64,000 nt of DNA from Pseudohongiella sp. O18 (GTDB lineage Bacteria; Pseudomonadota; Gammaproteobacteria; Pseudomonadales; Pseudohongiellaceae): assembly GCF_021729085.1 (NCBI RefSeq), contig NZ_JAJSAR010000003.1:274570-338569 (forward strand). The letters run 5' to 3'. The notes under the pieces are model-generated. The model had not been told where the DNA came from. It searched no databases and worked only from the letters and a program-made list of their open reading frames with translations. Shown piece after piece: positions 45,736-54,357 of this stretch; the stretch's first letter is position 1; each line of letters begins with the position of its first letter. A program made the translations under genes and the position numbers.

Positions 45736-45768
45736 CAAGCCGAAACCCCCAGCAGGCGTTTCGGCTTG
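45736..45768 (-). other. hairpin between tufB and tRNA-Trp
   Basis: Perfect 11-base arms CAAGCCGAAAC/GTTTCGGCTTG, 11-base loop. No T-run follows on the minus strand, so it may act as a processing or partial-termination site rather than a strong terminator. Confidence 0.6.
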
Positions 45769-45798
45769 CACCATTTCTCAGATTTTCCGGCGACCAAC

Positions 45799-46995
45799 TT
45801 ACTCGATGATTTTGGATACCACGCCAGCGCCTACAGTACGACCGCCTTCACGGATCGCAAAACGCAGACCTTCATCCATCGCAATCGGAGCAATCAGCGT
45901 TACCAGGAACTTCAGGTTGTCACCAGGCATAACCATCTCGACACCTTCCGGCAGCTCAACCGCACCAGTCACGTCAGTCGTACGGAAGTAGAACTGCGGA
46001 CGGTAGCCTTTGAAGAATGGCGTGTGACGACCACCTTCTTCCTTGCTCAGTACGTACACTTCGCCTTCAAACTTGGTGTGCGGAGTGATTGAACCAGGCT
46101 TGGCCAGTACCTGACCACGCTCAACGTCTTCACGCTTGGTACCACGCAGCAGAACACCCACGTTCTCACCTGCACGACCTTCGTCGAGCAGCTTGCGGAA
46201 CATCTCAACACCCGTACAGGTAGTCTTGGTGGTGTCTTTCAGACCAACGATTTCGATCTCGTCGCCAACTTTAACGATACCGCGCTCAACACGGCCAGTA
46301 ACCACCGTACCACGACCAGAGATCGAGAACACGTCTTCGATTGGCAGCAGGAAGGGCTTCTCGATGTCACGCTCAGGCTCAGGGATGTACTCGTCCAGAG
46401 TCTCAACCAGCTTCTTCACAGCTGAGGTACCCATTTCGTTGTCGTCCTGACCGTTCAGTGCCATCAGCGCAGAACCGATGATGATCGGCGTGTCGTCGCC
46501 CGGGAAATCGTAAGTGTCGAGCAACTCGCGCACTTCCATCTCAACCAGCTCCAACAGCTCCGCATCGTCAACCATGTCCGCTTTGTTCATGAACACAACG
46601 ATGTAAGGAACGCCAACCTGACGGGACAGCAGGATGTGCTCACGCGTCTGCGGCATGGGGCCGTCAGCAGCTGACACTACCAGAATCGCGCCGTCCATCT
46701 GCGCCGCACCAGTGATCATGTTCTTCACATAGTCAGCGTGTCCGGGGCAGTCAACGTGTGCGTAGTGACGGTTTGGTGAGTCGTACTCAACGTGCGCAGT
46801 AGAGATGGTGATACCACGCTCTCTTTCTTCCGGCGCATTGTCGATCTGGTCGAAAGCACGCGATTCACCAGTACCCCACACATCAAAGCAAACGCGCGTC
46901 AGCGCTGCTGTCAGCGTTGTTTTACCATGGTCAACGTGACCAATTGTTCCCACGTTGACGTGTACTTTTTTACGCTCAAATTTACCCTTAGCCAT
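45799..46995 (-). CDS. tufB: elongation factor Tu (tRNA-linked copy)
   Basis: 398 residues from an ATG at 46995. Same protein as the copy at 29203-30399, with all GTPase motifs intact. Nucleotide identity is essentially complete over the coding region; flanks are unrelated, which points to gene conversion. Classical tRNA-Tyr-Gly-Thr-tufB-tRNA-Trp order. Confidence 0.99.
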   Translation of the reverse strand: MAKGKFERKKVHVNVGTIGHVDHGKTTLTAALTRVCFDVWGTGESRAFDQIDNAPEERERGITISTAHVEYDSPNRHYAHVDCPGHADYVKNMITGAAQMDGAILVVSAADGPMPQTREHILLSRQVGVPYIVVFMNKADMVDDAELLELVEMEVRELLDTYDFPGDDTPIIIGSALMALNGQDDNEMGTSAVKKLVETLDEYIPEPERDIEKPFLLPIEDVFSISGRGTVVTGRVERGIVKVGDEIEIVGLKDTTKTTCTGVEMFRKLLDEGRAGENVGVLLRGTKREDVERGQVLAKPGSITPHTKFEGEVYVLSKEEGGRHTPFFKGYRPQFYFRTTDVTGAVELPEGVEMVMPGDNLKFLVTLIAPIAMDEGLRFAIREGGRTVGAGVVSKIIE

Positions 46996-47111
46996 TGTGA
47001 CCGCCTCTTTTCTTTACCAAGCATGCCTGAAAATGACCCATACCGCTGCAGAGGATCATCAAATAAAAAAATTTCGGCACATACATCGCGCCGGCACATT
47101 ACTACAAAATC

Positions 47112-47187
47112 TGGTGCTCACAACCAGAGTCGAACTGGTGACCTCTTCATTACCAATGAAGTGCTCTACCGCCTGAGCTATGCGAGC
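47112..47187 (-). tRNA. tRNA-Thr (GGT)
   Basis: 76 bases with encoded CCA. Acceptor GCTCGCA/TGTGAGC, anticodon loop TTGGTAA flanked by CTTCA/TGAAG, anticodon GGT. Third gene of the tRNA-tuf transcript. Confidence 0.97.
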
Positions 47188-47219
47188 AAAATTCTCAGCC
47201 AGAGACCGAGCCCCTGCAT

Positions 47220-47293
47220 TGGAGCGGGTAGCGGGAATCGAACCCGCATATCCAGCTTGGAAGGCTGGTGTTCTACCATTGAACTATACCCGC
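47220..47293 (-). tRNA. tRNA-Gly (TCC)
   Basis: 74 bases with encoded CCA and discriminator T. Acceptor GCGGGTA/TACCCGC, anticodon stem CCAGC/GCTGG with loop CTTCCAA, anticodon TCC. Confidence 0.97.
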
Positions 47294-47377
47294 CTGTCGC
47301 CAGAATCCCAGATATCACCCCTTGCAAGGCGACTCTTCCTAACCTTTTCTATATACCTTTATATAGTGGCTATATAG

Positions 47378-47461
47378 TGGTGGAGGGGGGTGGATTCGAA
47401 CCACCGAAGCTTTCGCGTCAGATTTACAGTCTGATCCCTTTGGCCGCTCGGGAACCCCTCC
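47378..47461 (-). tRNA. tRNA-Tyr (GTA)
   Basis: 84 bases with a long variable arm and encoded CCA. Acceptor GGAGGGG/CCCCTCC, anticodon loop CTGTAAA, anticodon GTA. First gene of the tRNA-tuf transcript. Confidence 0.97.
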
Positions 47462-47513
47462 CAGAAGAGCCTGCGGGATATCTTTTTTCCCGGGTCTCTA
47501 AAGCAGAGGCGGC

Positions 47514-47542
47514 ATTTTATGGGAATTATTTACGATGTGCAA
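47514..47542 (-). promoter_or_regulatory. sigma-70 promoter of the tRNA-tufB operon
   Basis: Minus strand TTGCAC (47537-47542), 17-base spacer, TAAAAT (47514-47519), then a GC-rich discriminator GCCGCC typical of stringently controlled stable-RNA promoters. The -35 lies in the last codons of the SPOR-like gene. Confidence 0.85.
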
Positions 47543-48176
47543 TCGTTTCGCAGAGATTTTCTGAGATAGAAATGGCGCCGTCTGCAGCCAGAATGGGACG
47601 CCAGGATTCAAGCTGCCCTTCAGGTATATCGCTAAGCTTTGCACTCAGCCACAGAACTTCGGAGCGCCTTGTCTCTGGCTCCAGCTGCACATCGTAGCCA
47701 AGCTGAAGCAACTGATCGCGGACCCGCTCGGCATTATCGATGTTACTGAAAAGGCCGAGAGATACCGCATTATCAAGCACACCTTCTGCCACTACATACG
47801 AGTCGATATTGAGACGAGCCTCCTCAAGCCGCTGCCGGACTTCCGCCAACATCGCCAGGGCGCCAGCGCGATCGGCGGCCGGCCCGAGGTATACGCGATA
47901 CAGAGACTGCTCTCCAGAAACAACAGTTCCAAGCGACCAGACTGACTCATTCAGAGCCGGCAGTTCTTGCAGCAAATCTTCGTTTGAGAATGGCCCCAGC
48001 TCTGCACATCGCTCACGGCTTTCCCGGACATCCGGGGGCAGGTCCGACACCAGCTCCAGCCTGGCAGCCGACGCAGGTAAAAACTCCGACTCTTCAAACA
48101 CTGACTCAGCTCGCAAGCCCAGCCACAAGCCGATCAACAGATTGATTGCCAGCAACAGAGCCAGTACCCGACGCAT
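47526..48176 (-). CDS. SPOR-like envelope protein
   Basis: 216 residues from the ATG at 48176, overlapping the birA stop by one base. One N-terminal membrane anchor (about 3-22, RRVLALLLAINLLIGLWLGL), then two stretches resembling SPOR repeats: YRVYLGPAADRAGALAMLAE and VSLGLFSNIDNAERVRDQLL with QLGYDVQLEP. SPOR domains bind glycan strands lacking stem peptides at septa. No cell-division gene is adjacent; co-transcription with birA and the copper protein is indicated by the overlaps. Its last codons carry the -35 of the tRNA-tuf promoter. Confidence 0.7.
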   Translation of the reverse strand: MRRVLALLLAINLLIGLWLGLRAESVFEESEFLPASAARLELVSDLPPDVRESRERCAELGPFSNEDLLQELPALNESVWSLGTVVSGEQSLYRVYLGPAADRAGALAMLAEVRQRLEEARLNIDSYVVAEGVLDNAVSLGLFSNIDNAERVRDQLLQLGYDVQLEPETRRSEVLWLSAKLSDIPEGQLESWRPILAADGAISISENLCETIAHRK

Positions 48177-49153
48177 CAACCGGCCGCCGGTCGCAAACTG
48201 GGCATAAGCTCGCCCCCCGCCACGGTGATACGACCAACATCAGTGTCCAGCAAAAGACGTCCGGACAGATCAACACCAGCATGCCTACCCAGAGTCAGGT
48301 GCTCACCAGCACGGATTTCAACGCGCTGCCCCAGATAACAGTCTGACGCCATCCATTCTTCGCGGAAGGGTTCAAAACCCTCGCTCTCGAAATGCGCGAG
48401 CACTGCCACCCACTCGTTGATGACTTTGGCTGCCAGGTCATTGCGGCTTATTTTGCCATCTCTGTCTGAGGCAATGTCGGCAAAAGGCTGACCTATAGCG
48501 GCAGCATGCTCAGCCGGCATCGCTGCATTCAATCCGACACCCATAACAACACGGCAAGGCCCTGCGACATCGCCACTTACTTCCAGAAGGATGCCTGCCA
48601 GCTTCTTGCCATTTAGATGAACGTCATTTGGCCACTTGACGGAAATATCGCGATCGATGGCCTGCAGCGAGCGTTTGACCGCCAAAGCACAGACCAGACT
48701 AAGCCCCTCAAGTGCTGCGATACCATTTTGAAACGTCCACAACATGGACATGTAGAGGTTTCGCCCAAACGGACTCACCCACTGTCGACCCCGTCGCCCG
48801 CGGCCAGCGGCCTGATGCTCAGCCAATACCAGATAACGCTCGACACCGGTCAGTGCCTTCTGCATCGCATCGGTATTTGTTGAGCCGGTAGAAAATCTGA
48901 CATCGGGCGTCCCCAGCGCTGCGTGGACCTGAGGGTAAAGTCGCGCCTCGATCAGGGCGCTGTCCAACAACTCAAGACCACCCCGGATACAATATCCTTT
49001 GCCTGTAACAGCCTCAATCACAACACCCAGGTCGCGAATTGCCTGCATCTGTTTCCATACCGCAGCCCGACTGATACCCAGACGCTCACCGATTGCCTGT
49101 CCGGAGTGGTACTGCCCGTCTGCAAGGCACTCGAGAAGTGGGACGACGTTCAT
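48176..49153 (-). CDS. birA: bifunctional biotin ligase / biotin operon repressor
   Basis: 325 residues. N-terminal winged helix (VPLLECLADGQYHSGQAIGE, LGISRAAVWKQMQAIRDLG) for bio-operator binding, then the ligase with the biotinyl-AMP loop GRGRRGRQWVSPFG, KWPNDVHLNGKKLAGILLE and GVGLNAAMP. Attaches biotin to the acetyl-CoA carboxylase carrier. Both overlaps (four bases with the upstream copper protein, one with the SPOR gene) show tight linkage. Its place just upstream of the tRNA-tuf cluster is known in other gammaproteobacteria. Confidence 0.96.
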   Translation of the reverse strand: MNVVPLLECLADGQYHSGQAIGERLGISRAAVWKQMQAIRDLGVVIEAVTGKGYCIRGGLELLDSALIEARLYPQVHAALGTPDVRFSTGSTNTDAMQKALTGVERYLVLAEHQAAGRGRRGRQWVSPFGRNLYMSMLWTFQNGIAALEGLSLVCALAVKRSLQAIDRDISVKWPNDVHLNGKKLAGILLEVSGDVAGPCRVVMGVGLNAAMPAEHAAAIGQPFADIASDRDGKISRNDLAAKVINEWVAVLAHFESEGFEPFREEWMASDCYLGQRVEIRAGEHLTLGRHAGVDLSGRLLLDTDVGRITVAGGELMPSLRPAAG

Positions 49154-50895
49154 TTAACAGGACTCACCCGCATCCAGGTAATAAACATCTCATCCCAGAC
49201 CTGATCCCCCCAGACAACGCGGTCACGGGGATCCGGATTGAGCGGATTATGAATGGAATTATCAAAGGCACCGCTGGCAACTATGCGCGTTCCAGATGGA
49301 AGAAACAGCGGCTCCTTCAGCCGATAGACCATTTGCCAATTGTGCTGAAAATTGGGAATGGACAGCAGCGACTCCGTGGTGCCATCAGGAAATTGCGCTT
49401 CAAACTTTATATGTTTGCCCCGGTAGTGCATGTGCGGTGCAAAGCTATACAGATAACTGTCAGTATCGATCAGCGTTTCTGCCTGCACTGGAAACTCCCT
49501 GACGCCTGGCGGTATTTCAAATTCGCCATTCATCACTGCAGTTCTCACCAGTTCGTGAGTCGGGGGTGTGTCCCTGAAGTATATTCCCAGGCGGGACCGG
49601 TCTGTCAGTTCACGCCCAATCGTGGTGTAGTGGAACTGGATCATAAGCCGCATGTCACGCGTTAACTTGATGCCAGTATCACTATCCAGCACTACATATT
49701 CGCGCCCGGGCGCGTAGCCACCAAAATTCGTACGACTCCCTCCACGACTGGCATTCTGTCTTTGCTGCCGTTCGTCCTGGGTGTATAGCATCACATGATG
49801 AAGTGACGTCTTCGCATCTACATCAAACTCATAGGCCTGCACCCACTTATCTTCCGGCAATCCCAGCTCGATGGGAACGAACATATAGTCGAGTACGCCG
49901 GAAGCTGGTATCTGGTGTGCCGGAAAATCCACTATCAAATCAGGCTCGCCGAGCTCCCAGCTGGACTCCCTGGGCGACAGGGACAGCAATGGATCTTCGG
50001 AACCCTCATCCCGGCGGGCGCCCTCTTCAATCCAGGTAAGCATGGCGATCATCTCATCATTGGTCATATGATGGACATCCTCAAATCGCGCTGCATCCTG
50101 ATAATCCACCTGACCCGGCGGCATCCGGCGTGTCAGAAGTGTCTCACGGATCATCGGACTCCAACCCTGAATCATTCGATGACTGCCCATCACCCAGGGC
50201 GCGGCGCCGTCTTCGCGATGACACTCTACGCAGCGGCGCTGAAGAATCGGCACTATGTCTTCCTCGTAGCTTACCGGCTCGCTACGCGCCTGTTCCAGCT
50301 GATCAAGCGCAAGGGTATTGCCGGTCAACGGCATCGTTTCCTGGATGAAAGGGTCACCGTTCAGCTCAGAATGGACGATGTAATGCAGGTGCGAACTCAG
50401 ACCCGGCAGACTGGCCGCCAGCGCAAGCTGCATGGGATTGTCGTCGTATAGCCCGATACCGCCTCGATAGAGCTCCTGACTCATTTCGGGATCGACAACC
50501 AGCACCTCACCGGCGTGAGTAAATCCCAGCGCATCAGTGACCAGCTGCGTTTCATCCAGCAATAACGGTAAATCCGTATCGAGCCGCTCCGCCAGATCTC
50601 TGAGCGATGCCCGAGTTTCTGTCGGATCGGCAACCAGCACCTGAAATCTGACCTCATTGCCGGAGAACCGCTCATGAAGAGAAACAAGCTCAGTCAGCGC
50701 ATTACGGCTTACTTCACAGTCCTTATGGTAGGTCAGCAGAACTACGATGTCGCTGTCACTGTAGCGACTCAGCTGGTGAAATCTGCCGTTTTGATCGATC
50801 AGAGAAAAGTCAGGCACACGGGAGGCCCATGCAGGGGCGCATGCCAGAATTGCCAACCAGAGGATTACCGCGAGGGTTCGGACCATTCCAACCAT
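49150..50895 (-). CDS. exported redoxin-like / CxxCH / PHM-like type II copper monooxygenase-like protein (copy 2)
   Basis: 581 residues from the ATG at 50895 (a second ATG three codons later is possible). Signal peptide about 1-25 (ILACAPAWA-S). Same architecture as the protein at 1065-2855: redoxin-like part (about 28-150) with only one cysteine in DCEVSRNA; haem motif CVECH (222-226) and RMPPGQVD; PHM-like part with HH (366-367), FHYT with H422, HMH (488-490) and WDEM with M570. Identity between the two copies is moderate but runs end to end, for example GWSPMIRE-L-T-RMPPGQ and GDQ-WDEMF. Periplasmic oxidoreductase of unknown substrate. Its TGA overlaps the birA ATG (ATGA). Confidence 0.8.
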   Translation of the reverse strand: MVGMVRTLAVILWLAILACAPAWASRVPDFSLIDQNGRFHQLSRYSDSDIVVLLTYHKDCEVSRNALTELVSLHERFSGNEVRFQVLVADPTETRASLRDLAERLDTDLPLLLDETQLVTDALGFTHAGEVLVVDPEMSQELYRGGIGLYDDNPMQLALAASLPGLSSHLHYIVHSELNGDPFIQETMPLTGNTLALDQLEQARSEPVSYEEDIVPILQRRCVECHREDGAAPWVMGSHRMIQGWSPMIRETLLTRRMPPGQVDYQDAARFEDVHHMTNDEMIAMLTWIEEGARRDEGSEDPLLSLSPRESSWELGEPDLIVDFPAHQIPASGVLDYMFVPIELGLPEDKWVQAYEFDVDAKTSLHHVMLYTQDERQQRQNASRGGSRTNFGGYAPGREYVVLDSDTGIKLTRDMRLMIQFHYTTIGRELTDRSRLGIYFRDTPPTHELVRTAVMNGEFEIPPGVREFPVQAETLIDTDSYLYSFAPHMHYRGKHIKFEAQFPDGTTESLLSIPNFQHNWQMVYRLKEPLFLPSGTRIVASGAFDNSIHNPLNPDPRDRVVWGDQVWDEMFITWMRVSPVK

Positions 50896-51002
50896 AATTC
50901 CATTCAATCTGCCGTTCCGGCTATCGATACGGATTATAGTCAATCAGTTTCACAACACTAATGATGCAGTGATTCACATTGCAATTATTTGTAACGATCG
51001 CT

Positions 51003-51033
51003 CGAATCCGACCCGCGTGACGGGCCGGATTCG
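51003..51033 (-). terminator. putative terminator hairpin after cstA
   Basis: Arms CGAATCCGACCCG/CGGGCCGGATTCG (one mismatch) around five bases, 14 bases past the cstA stop. No T-run, so termination is uncertain. Confidence 0.45.
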
Positions 51034-51046
51034 GCGATGCGGCAGC

Positions 51047-52726
51047 TTATTCAGCCAGCTGCGCTCGCTCCTTGCGTAGCTTGCTGACTACCGAGGCTGC
51101 TTCAAGCATTACCAGCACGCTGACCACGAGCACGATGAAGTCGAGCGTGACCAGCAGGTAATTACCAGCCTCGTAGAATTGCACCAGCTGAATCATGCCG
51201 GCCAGGAAGGAGGTAATCAGGACAAAGATCATCGGAATCAGCGTGTAATAAGCCGGGCGACCCATCTTGAGCAGCATCACTGTGATCACCAGCAATGTCA
51301 GGCTTGCCAGAATCTGGTTGGTTGCACCAAACAATGGCCAGATGATCATGCCACCCTGACCCGAGGAACCACCTGCGCCGAATGCCAGCAGCAAACACGC
51401 CAGAACTGCGACGCCCGTGGCCACCAGACCAGACTTGAACAGTGAGATTCCGTAAATGTCACCCCACTCCTGAATGATGTAACGCTGAAGTCGCACACCC
51501 GAGTCCATGGTCGTACCAGCGAACAAAGCCACCATGGTTGCGAGAAGCACCTGTGCAAAGTTCTCAGATATGCCCCACGAGCCAGAAATCAACGCCGCAC
51601 CACCGGCAACGAATGCGGGCGCCCCACCATCAGAGAACTGGGTATATACCGCATGCCACTGTTCAGTGTTGGCCGCGTAAGCCACAGAACATACAGCCAC
51701 GATGGTGATCAGCGCCAGGGAACCCTCGCCAATCGCGCCCAGATAACCAACGAATCGCGCGTCGGTCTCTTTGTCCAGCTGCTTGGAGCTGGTGCCCGAG
51801 GCCACGATTCCGTGGAAGCCAGAGATCGCACCACAGGCGATGGTCACAAACAGAAGCGGGAATATGCTCGGTGTACCTTCAGCCACCTGCGAATTGAACG
51901 CGGGCGCCACCATCTCCGGCATAGAAAGGAATACTGCACCGTAGAGCAGAGCCAGGCCCACAATCAGCTGCATACCGTTGATGAAATCGCGCGGCTGCAG
52001 CAGCATCCATACCGGCAGCATTGATGCGACGGCTGCGTAAATAAACAGAATGATGATCCAGTTGGCGCTGGCTGTCAGACCAAACATGGTTTCCGGCAGC
52101 GACCATTCAATGAAGGTACCCGCCCAGATGGACAGATAAAGAATCACAACACCCACTGCGGTCAGCAGCATCAGGCTGTAGTTGCGACGTAGCAGCTGGC
52201 CAATAATCAGTGCTACCACAATCGCCATCCAGGCAGGGAACACTGATCCGGGGGTGTTCACAAAGCCGGTAGCAATGACAACACCAAATACAGCGTTGAC
52301 CATCAACAGGAGCAGGAAGATTACAATCAGGAACAGTGAGCGTGTGCGCTTGCCGATCACATTCTCGGACAGCGCGCCGATTGATTTGCCTTTGTTGCGT
52401 GTACTCGCCCACAGCGCGCCCATATCATGAACGCCGGCAAAGAAAATGGTGCCGAAGGTAACCCACAACAGTGCCGGAACCCAGCCCCAGTATACGGCGA
52501 TGGCAGGACCAACAATGGGCGCCGCTCCAGCAACTGACGTGAAATGGTGACCCCACAGTACGTATTTGTTGGTGGGAACGTAGTCCACACCATCATTGAG
52601 CTCGTGTGCTGGGGTCTGGAAATTCGGATCCAGACGGTAGATCTTTTCCGCGATAAACCGGGAGTATACAAACCAGCCAAACGCCAGCCCCGCTATCCCG
52701 AACAATACAATTCCGATCCCGCTCAT
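51047..52726 (-). CDS. cstA: CstA family carbon-starvation / peptide-pyruvate transporter
   Basis: 559 residues, about fifteen membrane segments. N-terminal CstA domain: AGLAFGWFVYSRFIAEKIYR, TNKYVLWGHHFTSVAGAAPI, VTFGTIFFAGVHDMGALWAS. Members import pyruvate or peptides during starvation. It is shorter than E. coli CstA (701) because the extra C-terminal helices are missing, a common short form. Good GGGAG ribosome site. No two-component sensor lies beside it. The precise substrate cannot be read from the sequence. Confidence 0.92.
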   Translation of the reverse strand: MSGIGIVLFGIAGLAFGWFVYSRFIAEKIYRLDPNFQTPAHELNDGVDYVPTNKYVLWGHHFTSVAGAAPIVGPAIAVYWGWVPALLWVTFGTIFFAGVHDMGALWASTRNKGKSIGALSENVIGKRTRSLFLIVIFLLLLMVNAVFGVVIATGFVNTPGSVFPAWMAIVVALIIGQLLRRNYSLMLLTAVGVVILYLSIWAGTFIEWSLPETMFGLTASANWIIILFIYAAVASMLPVWMLLQPRDFINGMQLIVGLALLYGAVFLSMPEMVAPAFNSQVAEGTPSIFPLLFVTIACGAISGFHGIVASGTSSKQLDKETDARFVGYLGAIGEGSLALITIVAVCSVAYAANTEQWHAVYTQFSDGGAPAFVAGGAALISGSWGISENFAQVLLATMVALFAGTTMDSGVRLQRYIIQEWGDIYGISLFKSGLVATGVAVLACLLLAFGAGGSSGQGGMIIWPLFGATNQILASLTLLVITVMLLKMGRPAYYTLIPMIFVLITSFLAGMIQLVQFYEAGNYLLVTLDFIVLVVSVLVMLEAASVVSKLRKERAQLAE

Positions 52727-52829
52727 ACTACTAACTCCCGATTTATTATTATCAAGACAAACCTTGCAGGCGCTTGAGGCAGCGCCGAATCATAGCAAGT
52801 TTCGTTTGAGACACACAACCAAGACGACT

Positions 52830-54224
52830 CTAGCCTACAATTCGTGACTCACCCATTTCCTGCTTGTCGCCCGCATCCACGAAGCGCGAGAAAAAGCCCC
52901 GCATTCCCCACAGAACCGCCAGTGACAGGGCCAGCAGAGCCAGCCACTGCAATACACCCACAAAGAAATATCGATCAAGCGCAGGCATGTTCAGCTGGTA
53001 GGCGAAGAAGCCGGCAAAGCGCTCCTCCATCCAGTGCCACGCCCAATGTGCCAGTATTGCTGACAGCAAAATAACACCGGCGCGTTCCGGCAATACATAC
53101 TTGAAAAGCAGATGAACAACAGGAACAGCAATCAGCAACACCAGGATCTGCCCCAGCTCCACACCTATATTGAAAGCCAGCAGTGACGCCAGCAAATGGG
53201 ACCCGGCGAACTGCATGCTCTCTGTCAGCAGGAAAGAGAATCCAAACCCATGGATCAGACCAAAGCCGAACGTCACAATCCAGCGATGCTGCTGCCGAAC
53301 ACCAATGATGTTTTCGAAAGCCATGTACACAATGGACAGTGCAATCAGCGACTCAATCAGCGCCGGAAACCAGATTGCAGACGGGACCCACCCTAGCGCA
53401 GATGCTATCAGGGTGATCGAATGCGCTATTGTGAATGAGGTTACCACCGGGATCAGCGCTCTGATGCGGCGCAGCGGTATGATCAGACAGAACAGAAACA
53501 GCAGATGATCTGTACCTTCAAGAATATGGTCAAAACCAAGTGCGATGAAGTTGAACGTCGCCTGATACCAGCGCGGATCCAGATAGACGCGCCCCGGGTT
53601 GCCTATATAGCTGAATGAGCGCTCAGCACCGTCATCAAGGACGTAGCGCAGTACCGTAGTAGTTTCCAGCCCGAGGCCGCCCAGTCGCGCGTCGATCGAA
53701 AAGCGTGAATCCTCAGACTCAATGGGATAGGACGCGAGCACATCCAGGAAGCCCTGGCGATAATAAAGGTCGACACTGTCATCAAGCGGGGCTGATTGAA
53801 CCGCCTGCATGGCAGTCGGGTAATCTACGAAATTACGATTGGATGGCAGGGAGATTCGCACAGCGTCCAGACGCGGATTTTCCAGCAGCCGGTCACCCTC
53901 AAACATCTGTATAGACTGCAACAGCTGGTTGTAGGCAGCATCTTCCATGGCGCCCCTGGCCTGTGAAAAGATCACATAGCCTATCTCGCCACGCAGCGGA
54001 AACTGTGCTTCCAGCAGGGCATCCATGGGCACCCGCATCAGCAGGTTGAGCCGGTCGCCCTCTGCCTTGACGTAAGCCTGAACGGCAACGCGACTTGGAA
54101 TTTCATCAGCCTGAGCCCCAGCGCTGCAAATCAGCGCCATCAACACCAGCCAGTGCCACCTGAATAATCGCGGCATTCTCCCCAGGAATTCCGCCAGAAC
54201 TCCCCTCATCTTATTATTCTGCAT
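52830..54224 (-). CDS. HupE/UreJ-like membrane protein with periplasmic N-domain
   Basis: 464 residues. Signal-like segment (about 22-38, ending AQA-DE), a soluble beta-rich domain (about 40-215) and about seven helices (from 225) of the HupE/UreJ_2 type. Histidine-bearing helices: ALGFDHILEGTDHLLFLF, SFTIAHSITL, GFGLIHGFGFSFLL and FNIGVELGQ. HupE/UreJ homologues are linked to nickel or cobalt uptake, but this class is widespread and a metal has not been shown for it. Divergent from the PAL-like gene at 54358 across a region with repeated GAGTATACTC boxes. Confidence 0.85.
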   Translation of the reverse strand: MQNNKMRGVLAEFLGRMPRLFRWHWLVLMALICSAGAQADEIPSRVAVQAYVKAEGDRLNLLMRVPMDALLEAQFPLRGEIGYVIFSQARGAMEDAAYNQLLQSIQMFEGDRLLENPRLDAVRISLPSNRNFVDYPTAMQAVQSAPLDDSVDLYYRQGFLDVLASYPIESEDSRFSIDARLGGLGLETTTVLRYVLDDGAERSFSYIGNPGRVYLDPRWYQATFNFIALGFDHILEGTDHLLFLFCLIIPLRRIRALIPVVTSFTIAHSITLIASALGWVPSAIWFPALIESLIALSIVYMAFENIIGVRQQHRWIVTFGFGLIHGFGFSFLLTESMQFAGSHLLASLLAFNIGVELGQILVLLIAVPVVHLLFKYVLPERAGVILLSAILAHWAWHWMEERFAGFFAYQLNMPALDRYFFVGVLQWLALLALSLAVLWGMRGFFSRFVDAGDKQEMGESRIVG

Positions 54225-54272
54225 ATCTACCTCAGCCCAAGCTACGACAGCGGATCACTTTTTTGGACACGT

Positions 54273-54305
54273 GAGTATACTGAGCATTGATTACTGAGTA
54301 TACTC
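54273..54305. promoter_or_regulatory. paired GAGTATACT boxes, putative operator
   Basis: Two copies of a self-complementary decamer: GAGTATACTG (54273-54282) and GAGTATACTC (54296-54305), 23 bases apart centre to centre, roughly two helical turns, in the 130-base space between divergent genes. This fits a dimeric regulator bound twice on one face. The regulator is unknown. Confidence 0.45.
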
Positions 54306-54357
54306 TGGGCACAACAAGATCAACATGCCCGGAAACCAACCTGGAGGGAGCTACATA

